Assembly (NCBI GenBank): GCA_944385445.1
Contig: CALWXF010000015.1
Location: 1 to 51,295 of the forward strand
Reading direction: 5' to 3'
From: an uncultured Oscillospiraceae bacterium
Lineage (GTDB): Bacteria; Bacillota; Clostridia; Oscillospirales; Oscillospiraceae
DNA: 51,295 bases
The stretch's first letter is position 1. Each line of letters starts with the position of its first letter. Made by a program: the position numbers and the translations under genes. Below are positions 22,682-31,393 of this stretch, piece after piece. The notes beneath the pieces are model-generated. The model did no database searches, had not been told where the DNA came from, and worked only from the letters and a program-made list of their open reading frames with translations.

Positions 22682-23071
22682 ATGGCAGACGCCCATCGGT
22701 TTCCTACCGCCCAGGAGGTGGTGGACCAGGCGGACCTGCTCAGCCCCAACCAGTACAGCCAGGAGCAGAAGCTCCAGTGGCTGGGCGAGCTGGAGGGGCG
22801 CATCCATCTGGACGTGAAGCTGGCCTCGGAGCAGGAGCTGGAACAGGTGTGGCAGAGCTGGCCGGGGACCCTCACGGTGGGCTGGCCCCACAGCGACATA
22901 TACCTGCACTGGCTGCTGGCCAAGCTCCACCAGGCCAACGGAGAGCTGGAGCTGTACCAAAACCGCATGGAGAGCTTCAACGCCAGCTATCAAAATTACG
23001 TCAACTGGTACATCCGCACCTACGACCCCGCCCACACCCCTGGCACCCAGGGGGATGCAGCGGGTGTATGA
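22682..23071 (+). CDS. Phage head-completion/connector-like protein, 129 aa
   Basis: Follows the capsid gene, the usual place of head-tail connectors. It opens FPTAQEVVDQADLLSPNQYS, has LGELEGRIHLDVKLASEQEL and a helical tail with YNAS-type Tyr/Asn content (ELYQNRMESFNASYQNYVNW). Helical content fits a gp6/gp15-like connector adaptor, but the family is not certain. GAGGAGG precedes ATG 22682. A 17-codon ORF (23055-23108) bridges it to the next gene and may just be noise. Confidence 0.55.
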   Translation: MADAHRFPTAQEVVDQADLLSPNQYSQEQKLQWLGELEGRIHLDVKLASEQELEQVWQSWPGTLTVGWPHSDIYLHWLLAKLHQANGELELYQNRMESFNASYQNYVNWYIRTYDPAHTPGTQGDAAGV

Positions 23072-23104
23072 GCGGCTGGGCCAGATGTACAGGAGTGACT
23101 GGGT

Positions 23105-23443
23105 ATGAGCGGGGAGGAAGTGCTGGGGGTGGTGTTGGCTGCCCTGGCGGGGGGCAGCGGCATCACGGGATTGGCGGTGGGCTACCTCAAGCGGTATCTG
23201 GACCGACGGCTGGAACAGGGGGAGCAGGAGGCCCAGCAGCGCCAGGAGCACCGCCAGCGGCGGCAGGAGGTGGAGGACCAGCTGCACCATGCCTATGGCC
23301 GGTGCATATTCTGGCTTAACCACGCTGTGACCAAACCGCCCCCCAACGGAGAGTTGGCCCAGGCCATGGAGGAGCTGACCCAGGCGGAAGAGGCCAAGAA
23401 AAAGCTGGATCGGGAGATCCTGGCTGCATACGAGAAGGAGTGA
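23105..23443 (+). CDS. Membrane-anchored coiled-coil phage protein, 112 aa
   Basis: One N-terminal hydrophobic segment rich in Gly/Ala (LGVVLAALAGGSGITGLAVG) is followed by a long charged helix full of Gln, Glu and Arg. It directly precedes the holin, so a lysis-accessory or second holin/spanin-like role is possible. ATGA overlap with a tiny upstream ORF. Confidence 0.55.
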   Translation: MSGEEVLGVVLAALAGGSGITGLAVGYLKRYLDRRLEQGEQEAQQRQEHRQRRQEVEDQLHHAYGRCIFWLNHAVTKPPPNGELAQAMEELTQAEEAKKKLDREILAAYEKE

Positions 23444-23447
23444 AGCA

Positions 23448-23699
23448 GTGAAAACGGTATTGCAAAAGCTGTCCAGCCGCAAGCTGTGGACTGCTCTGGC
23501 GGGCATTGCCGCCGGACTGGCCCTGGCCTTCGGACTGGACCAGGAGGCGGTGGCCAGCACAGCGGGGGCTGTGGTGTCGGTGGTGTCGGTGGTGACGTAC
23601 ATCGTCACCGAGGGCCGCATTGACGCCGCAGCGGTGAAAACAGCCATTGAAGATGTGCAAGAAGCTGTGGAGGAGGTAACCACCATTGAGACTGATTAA
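23448..23699 (+). CDS. Phage holin
   Basis: 83 aa with two hydrophobic stretches (LWTALAGIAAGLALAFGL and STAGAVVSVVSVVTYIV) between a basic N-terminus and an acidic C-terminal helix, the usual small-holin layout. It overlaps the downstream amidase gene. GTG 23448 has AAGGAG upstream. It would make the membrane holes that release or activate the endolysin. Confidence 0.75.
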   Translation: MKTVLQKLSSRKLWTALAGIAAGLALAFGLDQEAVASTAGAVVSVVSVVTYIVTEGRIDAAAVKTAIEDVQEAVEEVTTIETD

Positions 23700-24777
23700 G
23701 TGTATCCTGACCGCCAACGACTGCTACAAGGCCGGGCGGACCATCACCCCAAAGGGCGTGATGGTCCACTCCACCGGGGCCAACAACCCCCTGGTGGCCC
23801 GGTATGTGCAGCCGTTGGAGGGACAGAAGGATGAGACCCAGCTGAAGGCGGAGATCGGCACCAACCGCAACGCCAACGACTGGAACAACCCGGGCCTGGA
23901 TGTGTGCACCCACGCCTTTGTGGGCAAGCTGGCCGACGGCGGCGTGGGCACTGTCCAGACCCTGCCCTGGAACCACCGGGGCTGGCACGCCGGCACCGGC
24001 ACCTCCGGGGGCAGCGCCAACAACACCCACATCGCCTTTGAGATCTGTGAGGACGACCTCACCGACCAGGGCTATTTCCGCAAGGTCTACCAGGAGGCGG
24101 TGGAGCTCACCGCCATGCTGTGCAAGACCTACGACCTCAACCCCCTGGCCGACGGGGTGGTGATCTGCCACTCCGAGGGCTACCAGCGTGGGGTGGCCAG
24201 CAATCACGCCGATGTGATGCACTGGTTCCCCAAGTTCGGCAAGTCCATGGACACCTTCCGAACCGATGTGTCCAAGGCCATGGGGTCCGGCTCCACCGAC
24301 ACCCAGGAGAAAGACCTGACCGCCATTGCCCAAGAGGTGATCGCCGGGAAGTGGGGCAACGGCACCGACCGGGCCCAGCGGCTCACCGCCGCCGGGTATG
24401 ACGCCCAGGCGGTGCAGAACCGGGTCAACCAGCTGTTGGGCAGCGGCTCTGCACCTTCCCAGCCTGCAAAGCCCGCCCAGAAGACGGTGGAGCAGATTGC
24501 CCAAGAGGTCATTCAGGGCAAGTGGGGCAACGGCGCAGACCGGGCCCAGCGGCTCACCGCCGCCGGGTATGATGCCCAGGCGGTGCAGAACCGGGTCAAC
24601 CAGCTGTTGAGCGGCGGCTCTGCGCCCGCAAAGCCCCCCCGGAAGACGGTGGAGCAGATTGCCCAAGAGGTCATTCAGGGCAAGTGGGGCAATGGCACCG
24701 ACCGGGCCCAGCGGCTCGCCGCTGCCGGGTATGATGCCCAGGCGGTGCAGAACAAGGTCAATCAGCTGTTGGGGTGA
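23686..24777 (+). CDS. Endolysin: N-acetylmuramoyl-L-alanine amidase with three CW_7 repeats
   Basis: Cuts the amide bond between muramic acid and the stem peptide at phage release. The 363-aa protein has an Amidase_2 domain (about residues 20-190) with GVMVHSTGANNP (H28 as first zinc ligand), NTHIAFEICEDDL and HSEGYQRGVASNH with further His ligands. Then come three Cpl-7-type wall-binding repeats of about 42 aa (IAQEVI-x-GKWGNG, AQRLTAAGYDAQAVQNRVNQ), joined by Pro/Ala linkers. The repeats are nearly identical in DNA. Start is TTG 23686 with AGGAGG 9 nt upstream, inside the holin gene. Confidence 0.93.
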   Translation: MRLIKCILTANDCYKAGRTITPKGVMVHSTGANNPLVARYVQPLEGQKDETQLKAEIGTNRNANDWNNPGLDVCTHAFVGKLADGGVGTVQTLPWNHRGWHAGTGTSGGSANNTHIAFEICEDDLTDQGYFRKVYQEAVELTAMLCKTYDLNPLADGVVICHSEGYQRGVASNHADVMHWFPKFGKSMDTFRTDVSKAMGSGSTDTQEKDLTAIAQEVIAGKWGNGTDRAQRLTAAGYDAQAVQNRVNQLLGSGSAPSQPAKPAQKTVEQIAQEVIQGKWGNGADRAQRLTAAGYDAQAVQNRVNQLLSGGSAPAKPPRKTVEQIAQEVIQGKWGNGTDRAQRLAAAGYDAQAVQNKVNQLLG

Positions 24778-24814
24778 TGTGCCCGGCTGGGACACATGGA
24801 ACTATGCACAACGA

Positions 24815-24847
24815 CAGGGCATCACTGCTCCATGCGGTGGTGCCCTG
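24815..24847 (+). other. Hairpin between endolysin and tail genes
   Basis: CAGGGCATCACTGC pairs with GCGGTGGTGCCCTG (two G-U pairs) around TCCAT, followed by TTTG. May be a partial terminator or processing site between lysis and tail genes. Confidence 0.5.
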
Positions 24848-24870
24848 TTTGAGAAAGGAGGCGTGAAAAC

Positions 24871-25572
24871 ATGCCAGCCAACTGGCTGTACATGGACGCC
24901 AAATTCCCCGACTTTGGCGGGGACATATCCACAGAGGACAAGCTGGCCCAGGTGCAAAACTACCTCTATCTGCTGGTGGAACAGATGCGCTACACCATGC
25001 AGAATCTGGACACCACCAACCTCAACCAGACCGCCCTCAACGTCTGGGAGGAGGCCCTCACCACTCCCCTCTATCTGCTGCTGGAGGGGGAGGGGGAGCG
25101 GCTGACCCAGCTGTCCGTCACCGCCGACGGCCTCACCGCCCTGGTGCAGTCCCAGCAGCAGCAGGTCCAGGAGGTGAAGGACGCCCAATCGGACACCCAG
25201 GAGGCGGTGGATGGCCTGGAGGAGTCCCTGGCCCAGGTCTCCAGCCGGGTGGAGCTGGCCCTGACCTCGGACCAGGTGGAGATCGCCATTGAGAAAAAGC
25301 TGGCCCAAGGGGTGGACAGCGTGACCACCAAAACCGGGTTCACCTTTGACGACGAGGGGCTGACGGTGAGCAAGACGGGCAGTGAGATGACCACTCAGGT
25401 CACCGAGGACGGCATGACGGTCAGCCGCAGCGGCACCCAGGTGCTGGTGGTGGACAACCAGGGGGTGGAGGCCACCAACCTCCACGCCAAGACCTTCCTC
25501 ATCCTGGCGGGGAAGGCCCGATTGGAACCCTACGGAGTGGACCGCATGGGCTGCTTCTGGATTGGAGGATAG
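24871..25572 (+). CDS. Phage tail/receptor-associated protein, 233 aa
   Basis: N-terminal ANWLYMDAKFPDFGGDISTE with a helical stretch, then a long coiled coil (residues about 85-150, rich in Gln, Glu and Val), then short beta repeats (DDEGLTVSKTGSEMTTQVTE, EDGMTVSRSGTQVLVVDNQG), and an end reading MGCFWIGG. This trimer-like pattern is usual in tail fibres and minor structural proteins of Gram-positive phages. AAAGGAGG precedes ATG 24871. It lies after the lysis genes, an unusual gene order. Confidence 0.65.
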   Translation: MPANWLYMDAKFPDFGGDISTEDKLAQVQNYLYLLVEQMRYTMQNLDTTNLNQTALNVWEEALTTPLYLLLEGEGERLTQLSVTADGLTALVQSQQQQVQEVKDAQSDTQEAVDGLEESLAQVSSRVELALTSDQVEIAIEKKLAQGVDSVTTKTGFTFDDEGLTVSKTGSEMTTQVTEDGMTVSRSGTQVLVVDNQGVEATNLHAKTFLILAGKARLEPYGVDRMGCFWIGG

Positions 25573-25577
25573 CGCAC

Positions 25578-27809
25578 ATGGCACTACAGACGAAAACCTA
25601 TACCCAGAGCTCCAACACCTTCACCCTGGAGCTCACCCTGGTGGAGCAGTCCACCAGCACCGGGGCGAACGCCTCCACCCTCTCCTACACCCTCAAGCTC
25701 AAGTCCACCACCAAAAACTTCGCCCAGTACGGGGTGGGGGCGGCGGTGAAGCTGGACAACCAGACGGTGGCGGTGCGGGACCGGGGGTCTGCTCCCAAAA
25801 TCACCCTGGGGACCTACTCGGAGGTGACGCTGCTGTCCGGAACTCGCACCGTGGCCCACCAGAGCGACGGCTCCAAGTCCATGGCCCTGGCCTACTCCCT
25901 GGACATGGCCTCGGCCAGCTACACCCCCGGGCCCATGAGCGGGTCGGGCACCATGACCCTCACCCAAATCCCCCGGGGGGCCACCATCACCAGCGCCCCC
26001 AACTTCACCGATGAGGATAACCCGGTGGTGAAGTTCAGCAACCCGGCGGGGATGTCCATGGAGCTGTGCATCAAGTCGGGGGATGAGTCCAAAATCCTGG
26101 TGCCCTACCGGAAGGTGTCCGGCAGTAGCCACACCCTTTCCCTGACCCAGGGGGAGCGGGAGACTTTGCGGGCCTATGCCACCAAAAACACCGCCACGGT
26201 GGTCTTTGTGCTCCGGTCCAACGGCTCCTTTTTCTCCACCTCGGCCAAGACCCTCACCATCAAAAATCCCGCCCCCACCCTGGACCCCACGGTGGAGGAC
26301 GTGAACCCCGCAACCCTGGCCCTCACGGGAGGGAGCGGGAATCTGGTGAAATACCACTCCCAGGTGGCGGTGAAAACCGGGGCAAAGGCGGTGAAGGGAG
26401 CCACCCTGGTTCGGCAGTCCGTCACCTGCGGCAGCCGCACCCTCACTGGGGACGGCACCCTGGAGGGGGTGGAGTCGGGGACCATCGTGGTCTCTGCCAC
26501 CGACAGCCGGGGCAACACCACCACAAAGACGATGGAGCGCAAGCTTGTTGGGTATGTGCGTCTGTCCTGCACCCTGGGCCAGGGGACCCCGGACGCCTCG
26601 GGCCGCTATGACCTGACTCTCACCGGGGCCTGCTACTACGGCTCCTTTGGCGGGCAGGACAATACCCTGACGGTGGAGTACCGCTACCGGGCCCAGGGAG
26701 CGGAGGAGTGGGGGGCATGGACGGCGGTGGACCGGACCACGCCCATGGGCTTTACCTATGTGGCCCATGCCACGGTGGAGGGGCTGGACTATCAGACCGC
26801 CTACGAGTTCCAGGCCCGGGCTGCCGACGCCCTGGAACAGGTGGAGAGCCAGGTGCAGGTGGTAAAGGCCAGCCCCGGCTTCGACTGGGGCAGGGACGAC
26901 TTCGCCTTTCACATCCCGGTGTACATCCAGGGGGTGAAGGTCACCCCGGACGTGGGCCAGAACCTGCTCATTAACCCATATTTCACCGTAAACCAGAGGG
27001 GGAAAACCTCCTACGCCATCACTAAGCCGGAATACGCCCTGGACTGCTGGAAGACCAGCGGCGACACCACCGCCGGGGAGGTGGTGGTGGGCCAGAACTA
27101 CGCCAAGCTCACCAATTCTGCGGGTACTTTCGGCCTGGGCCAGTTTGTGGAGGACTACGGAGCCCTGGCCGGGGAGACGGTGACCCTGTCCATGGCGGTG
27201 GACATCCTCTCGGGCAGCTATCACCTGGAAATGGACCACGGCCAGGCGGTGGAGGGGGAGGCGGTGGCCGCTGCGGGCTTGCATGTGCTCACCCTCACCG
27301 CCACGCTGCCCAAAAATCCTGACCGGCTGTGGTGCCAGCTCATCAGCCAGGAGGCCGCCTCCTGCCGCATCTTCGGAGCCAAGCTGGAGGTGGGGGATCA
27401 CCAGACCCTGGCCATTCTGGGGGAGGATGGCGCCTGGCAGCTGACCCAGCAGCCCGACCCCATGGAGTACCTGAAATGCTGCCGCTATCAATTTGTGCCG
27501 TGGATTGGCGACAACGCCTTTCCCATGGGTGTTGGGTTTGCGTTTGGTTCCACTTCAGCCCGGATCATGGTGCCATGCCCGGTGCGGATGCGTCTGGAAG
27601 CGCCCAGTCTGAAGTTCTTAGACGGATCGAGTTGGTCCGGGTTATCCGTTTTCAATAACGGCGCAGCCAAGATCCCCACAGGAGTCTCCAGCATCAAATC
27701 TACCCCCACGGGGATTGGCGTCAACTTTACCACCACTGGCCTGGTGGGCAACCACTCCTGTGTCCTGCGCAGAACCGATGGAAAAATCATATTTGATGCA
27801 AATTTGTGA
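25578..27809 (+). CDS. Large tail-tip/fibre protein, DUF859-like
   Basis: A 743-aa beta-rich protein. The N-terminal region (TYTQSSNTFTLELTLVEQST, STLSYTLKLKSTTKNFAQYG) and repeated immunoglobulin-like strands resemble the siphovirus DUF859 tail proteins of streptococcal and lactobacillus phages. A fibronectin-like part (TVEYRYRAQGAEEWGAWTAV) and a C-terminal carbohydrate-binding-like part (NLLINPYFTVNQRGKTSYAI) follow. Such proteins contact the host surface. It starts 5 nt after the preceding gene. The family link is by resemblance, not an alignment. Confidence 0.7.
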   Translation: MALQTKTYTQSSNTFTLELTLVEQSTSTGANASTLSYTLKLKSTTKNFAQYGVGAAVKLDNQTVAVRDRGSAPKITLGTYSEVTLLSGTRTVAHQSDGSKSMALAYSLDMASASYTPGPMSGSGTMTLTQIPRGATITSAPNFTDEDNPVVKFSNPAGMSMELCIKSGDESKILVPYRKVSGSSHTLSLTQGERETLRAYATKNTATVVFVLRSNGSFFSTSAKTLTIKNPAPTLDPTVEDVNPATLALTGGSGNLVKYHSQVAVKTGAKAVKGATLVRQSVTCGSRTLTGDGTLEGVESGTIVVSATDSRGNTTTKTMERKLVGYVRLSCTLGQGTPDASGRYDLTLTGACYYGSFGGQDNTLTVEYRYRAQGAEEWGAWTAVDRTTPMGFTYVAHATVEGLDYQTAYEFQARAADALEQVESQVQVVKASPGFDWGRDDFAFHIPVYIQGVKVTPDVGQNLLINPYFTVNQRGKTSYAITKPEYALDCWKTSGDTTAGEVVVGQNYAKLTNSAGTFGLGQFVEDYGALAGETVTLSMAVDILSGSYHLEMDHGQAVEGEAVAAAGLHVLTLTATLPKNPDRLWCQLISQEAASCRIFGAKLEVGDHQTLAILGEDGAWQLTQQPDPMEYLKCCRYQFVPWIGDNAFPMGVGFAFGSTSARIMVPCPVRMRLEAPSLKFLDGSSWSGLSVFNNGAAKIPTGVSSIKSTPTGIGVNFTTTGLVGNHSCVLRRTDGKIIFDANL

Positions 27810-27817
27810 GGTGAACC

Positions 27818-28153
27818 ATGGAAGAACAATATACCGTATATGTACAAGTCAACGAGGGAGACTGTGTGGTGGCGGTAACTTCATCCGCCTTTCTCACCCA
27901 GACGGAGGGGTGGGTGGAGGTGGAACGGGGGACCGGAGACCCATACCACCACGCCCAGGGCAACTATCTGCCCGGGGCCCTGTGCACCGAGGAGGGAGTG
28001 CCCCGCTATAAGCTGGCGGATGGGGCCATTGTGGAGCGCAGTCAGGAGGAGCTGGAGGCAGACCTGGCGGGCCTGGTGGAGCCCGTGACCCCGCTGGAGC
28101 AGCTGCGGGCAGACGTGGACTTTCTGGCCGCCCTGCAGGGGGTGGTGCTATGA
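27818..28153 (+). CDS. Tail-associated small protein, 111 aa
   Basis: Begins EEQYTVYVQVNEGDCVVAV and ends in a helix with PVTPLEQLRADVDFLAA, a pattern shared with tail-fibre assembly or XkdW-like proteins placed after fibre genes. ATGA overlap with the XkdX-like ORF. GAGGTG precedes the start. Function inferred from place only. Confidence 0.55.
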   Translation: MEEQYTVYVQVNEGDCVVAVTSSAFLTQTEGWVEVERGTGDPYHHAQGNYLPGALCTEEGVPRYKLADGAIVERSQEELEADLAGLVEPVTPLEQLRADVDFLAALQGVVL

Positions 28154-28299
28154 CCATCCTGGATCTGGCCCGCCGCTACTACCCCAGGCTGTGGGATGAC
28201 CGCCGCCTGGAGATGCTGGTGATGGCGGGACAGCTGACCCGGCAAGAGGTGGAGGAAGTGAAGGAGGGAGCCCATGAGACTGCCGGCAATGGCCTATGA
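28150..28299 (+). CDS. XkdX-like small phage protein, 49 aa
   Basis: Sequence MTILDLARRYYPRLWDDRRL then GQLTRQEVEEVKEG resembles the XkdX family (about 45-50 aa, Tyr/Trp-rich start, helix end) found after fibre genes in many Firmicutes phages. ATG 28150 overlaps the previous stop as ATGA, and the 3' end overlaps the next gene by 26 nt. Confidence 0.6.
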   Translation: MTILDLARRYYPRLWDDRRLEMLVMAGQLTRQEVEEVKEGAHETAGNGL

Positions 28300-29902
28300 C
28301 ATCGGCATGACCGCCACCAGCCAGACCGCCTTTGGGGGCCTGGACCACACCCCGGGAGCGGGGGACGGGGCGGTGTATCACATGAAAAATCTCACCGGGG
28401 CGGCTTTTCCCCTCCTCTCCAGCCGCCCGCCCCGGTGGAAGGTGGCCACTTTGGAGCAGCCCGGGGGCCTCTTTGCCCGGGGGGCGCTGTGCTGGGTGGC
28501 CCAGGGTGGGTTTTGGTACCGGGGGGAGCGAAAAGGGGATGTGAGCGAAGGAGAGAAGACCTTTGCCGCCCTGGGGGCCTATCTGCTCATCTTCCCCGAC
28601 AAGGCCTATTACAACACCCAGACCGGGGTGTTCGGCTCCCTGGAGTCCACCTGGACGGGGGAAGGGCTCAGCTTCCAAAATGGCACCCTCTATGGGCAGG
28701 AGGCCCAGGCCAACACCATCCAGGCCCAGGGGGTCAACTGGACCGACTACTTCCAAAAGGGGGACGCCGTGACCATCTCCGGCTGTGCCACCCACGCCGA
28801 AAACAACAAAAGCCTCATCATCCGGGACATACAGGACGACAAGCTGGTGTTTTACGAGTACTCCTTCGCTCTGGACGGGGAGAAGGGGGACCAGGCCTAC
28901 ACGGAAGCGGGGGAGGTGACCCTCACCCGCACCGTCCCCGACCTGGACTATGTGTGTGAAAACGAGAACCGGGTGTGGGGGTGCAAGGGGAACACCATCT
29001 ACTGCTCCAAGCTGGGAGACCCCTTCAACTGGAATGTGTTTGACGGCCTGGCCACCGACGCCTACGCCGTGGACACGGGCTCGGCGGGGAACTTCACCGG
29101 GTGCATCTCCTACTTGGGATATCCCGTCTTTTTCAAGGAGGACCACATCTACAAGGTCTACGGCACCATGCCCTCCAACTTCCAGGTCATGGGTACCGAG
29201 ACCCTGGGGGTGATGGAGGGGTGTGGCAAGAGCCTGGCTGCGGCGGGGGAGGTGCTGTTCTACCTGTCCCGGGGCGGGGTGATGGCCTACTCCGGCAGTG
29301 TGCCCCAGTACATCAGCCGCACTCTGGGGGACCTGGCGGTGGGCAGCGCCGTGGCAGGGACCGACGGGCTGCGCTACTACCTCTCCGCCCAGGGAGTGGG
29401 GGAGGGGTGGAGCCTGCTGGTGTACGACACCCAGACCAAGCTGTGGCACCGGGAGGATGATACCCACGCCACCCACTTTGCCGCCGGCGGCGGGACTCTG
29501 TATCTGCTCAACGAGGCCGGAGAGATCTGGACGGTGGGAGAGACCGCCCAGCCCTCGGAGGAGGCCCAGCAGGAGGGGGCGGTGCAGTGGGAGGCGGAGT
29601 TTGCCGACTTTACCGACGGAAGCCCGGACAAAAAGGGCCTCTTCCGGCTGAACCTCCGCCTGGAGGTGGAGGAAGGGGGCCAGGTCCAGGCCTGGGTGCA
29701 GGTGGACAGCGACGGGATCTGGCTGCCCATGGGCCAGCCCATTGGCCCCACCCCCAAGCGCAGCTTCCAGCTGCCCATGGTGCCACGCCGTGGGGACCAC
29801 TACCGGCTCCGCCTCACCGGCACCGGGAGGTGCCGCATTTACAGCATCACCAGAGAGCGGTACGGCGGCGGAGGTTACAACGCCACCCCCGGCCGTACCT
29901 GA
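28274..29902 (+). CDS. Head-closure/DNA-stabilisation-like protein (gp10-type)
   Basis: A 542-aa strand-rich protein without transmembrane segments. Repeating segments such as YVCENENRVWGCKGNTIYCS, GDPFNWNVFDGLATDAYAVD and ISYLGYPVFFKEDHIYKVYG, followed by LFYLSRGGVMAYSG, look like beta-propeller blades and match the style of P22 gp10 packaged-DNA stabilisation proteins of podoviruses. That would plug or extend the portal. GAGGGAG precedes ATG 28274, inside the upstream gene. Resemblance only. Confidence 0.6.
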   Translation: MRLPAMAYDIGMTATSQTAFGGLDHTPGAGDGAVYHMKNLTGAAFPLLSSRPPRWKVATLEQPGGLFARGALCWVAQGGFWYRGERKGDVSEGEKTFAALGAYLLIFPDKAYYNTQTGVFGSLESTWTGEGLSFQNGTLYGQEAQANTIQAQGVNWTDYFQKGDAVTISGCATHAENNKSLIIRDIQDDKLVFYEYSFALDGEKGDQAYTEAGEVTLTRTVPDLDYVCENENRVWGCKGNTIYCSKLGDPFNWNVFDGLATDAYAVDTGSAGNFTGCISYLGYPVFFKEDHIYKVYGTMPSNFQVMGTETLGVMEGCGKSLAAAGEVLFYLSRGGVMAYSGSVPQYISRTLGDLAVGSAVAGTDGLRYYLSAQGVGEGWSLLVYDTQTKLWHREDDTHATHFAAGGGTLYLLNEAGEIWTVGETAQPSEEAQQEGAVQWEAEFADFTDGSPDKKGLFRLNLRLEVEEGGQVQAWVQVDSDGIWLPMGQPIGPTPKRSFQLPMVPRRGDHYRLRLTGTGRCRIYSITRERYGGGGYNATPGRT

Positions 29903-29916
29903 TGGAGGGAGAGAAC

Positions 29917-31383
29917 ATGGCATACAGCTATACCGACTTTTTGAAAAAGGCCCGGGCCACCAATACCCTGAAGGACTTTGACCCCGACGAGCTGCGGCTG
30001 GCCGAGCCCTACCCGGAGTACGGCATTGCGGCGGCCAGCCTGAAGGCGGAGGCCAACTCCGCTGCCACCAGTGCCCAGCGGGCCATTGCCAACCAGGCGG
30101 CGGCCCAGCTCAAGGCCAGTTATAACGGCTTTACCGGGAGCAAACAGGACGAGATCGACGATATTCTGGACCAGCTGGACAAGTACCCGGACTTTTCCTG
30201 GGACCAGGAGGCCCCGGAGTACGACAACAAGTACGAGGAGGAGCAGGACGCCATTCTGGACCAGATCGGGAAGTACCCCGATTTCTCCTGGGACCAGGAG
30301 GCCCCCACCTACACCAACCCCTATGAGCAGCTGCAAAAGGAGCTGCTGGACAAGCTGCTCAACCGGCCCGACTTCTCCTGGGACAAGGACTCGGATCCGG
30401 TGTTCGGGGAGTATCAGAAGCAGTACCTGCGGGAGGGGGAGCGGGCCACCGCCAACGCCCTGGCCCAGGCGGCGGCTGCCTCGGGGGGCCAGGCCTCCAG
30501 CTACGCCGCCACCGCAGCGTCCCAGGCTGGGAACTACTACGCCTCCCAGCTCAGCGACAAAATCCCCGAGCTGTACAACCAGGCTTACCAGCGGTATTTG
30601 AGCGAGTATGAGCAGCTGGCCAACGACCTGGGGGTGGTGAACACCCAGCAGCAGCTGGACTACAAGGAGTATCTGGACCGGCTGGGCCAGTACAACACAG
30701 ACAAAAACTTTGCCTATCAGCAGTATCTGGACGACTATAACATGCTCTTGAGCTACCTGGACGCCGTCAATGGCCAGGAGCAGATGGACTACCAGGAGTA
30801 CAAGGACAAGCTGGGCCAGTTCAATGTGGACAAGGAGTTTGCCTACCAGCAGTATTTGGACAACTACAACAAGCTGCAAAGCTACCTGGAGGGGCTGCAA
30901 AAGGCCAACGACTCCGAGTACCAGCAGTATGTGGACCAGAAGGATTGGGAGCGGGAGCAGCAGCAGCAGGCCCAGAAGGCGGCCCAGACCCAGGTGGACG
31001 GCATTTTGCAGGCGGGGGTGATGCCCTCGGCCGACCTCATCGCCAAGTCCGGGTATACCCAGGAGTATGTCAACGCCATGCTCCAGTACTACCGCCAGAA
31101 GGCCGCTGCGGCCTACCGCAGCAGCGGCCGAGGCAGCAGCGGTAGCGGCAGCAGTGGCAGCTCCAGTTCCACCGCCTCCCAGGGCGGCGGCACCAAGCCG
31201 GGCCCCAACTCCAGGACCAACAACTTGGTGACGGTGCCCCAGTACGGCGAGATGTCGGTGGCAGACGCCGAGCGGCTGGTGAAGGAGGGACTGCTCCGCC
31301 GCACCGGATTCGACAAAAACGGAAAACCCACCTATATTGCAACAGCCAAAAAGCCCGATCGGTACATCCCCATGACCCGATGA
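29917..31383 (+). CDS. Repeat-rich coiled-coil virion protein, possible ejection protein
   Basis: 488 aa, last gene of the cassette. Residues about 85-165 hold three repeats of the form ILDQxxKYPDFSWDQEAP. Then an Ala/Ser-rich helix (ANALAQAAAASGGQASSYAA), then three about 37-aa repeats with YKEYLDRLGQYNTDKNFAYQ and close variants, giving a long Tyr/Gln/Asp-rich helix. A Ser/Gly linker and a small C-terminal domain (EMSVADAERLVKEGLLRRTG) end it. In short-tailed phages such proteins are often injected with DNA. That role is inferred. GGAGGG lies 7 nt before ATG 29917; an ATG at 29902 is too close. Confidence 0.6.
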   Translation: MAYSYTDFLKKARATNTLKDFDPDELRLAEPYPEYGIAAASLKAEANSAATSAQRAIANQAAAQLKASYNGFTGSKQDEIDDILDQLDKYPDFSWDQEAPEYDNKYEEEQDAILDQIGKYPDFSWDQEAPTYTNPYEQLQKELLDKLLNRPDFSWDKDSDPVFGEYQKQYLREGERATANALAQAAAASGGQASSYAATAASQAGNYYASQLSDKIPELYNQAYQRYLSEYEQLANDLGVVNTQQQLDYKEYLDRLGQYNTDKNFAYQQYLDDYNMLLSYLDAVNGQEQMDYQEYKDKLGQFNVDKEFAYQQYLDNYNKLQSYLEGLQKANDSEYQQYVDQKDWEREQQQQAQKAAQTQVDGILQAGVMPSADLIAKSGYTQEYVNAMLQYYRQKAAAAYRSSGRGSSGSGSSGSSSSTASQGGGTKPGPNSRTNNLVTVPQYGEMSVADAERLVKEGLLRRTGFDKNGKPTYIATAKKPDRYIPMTR

Positions 31384-31393
31384 GAGCCACGAG

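Noticed and set aside
19933-22980. 1015-codon open frame on the minus strand opposite the phage head genes
   Set aside because: It is antisense to portal, scaffold and capsid genes that have family features and ribosome binding sites; its own translation is low-complexity (Gly/Leu/His/Val-rich), as expected from GC-rich antisense DNA.
23055-23108. 17-codon ORF between two phage genes
   Set aside because: Too short and with a badly spaced ribosome binding site; not annotated as a gene, though ATGA coupling to the next gene is possible.
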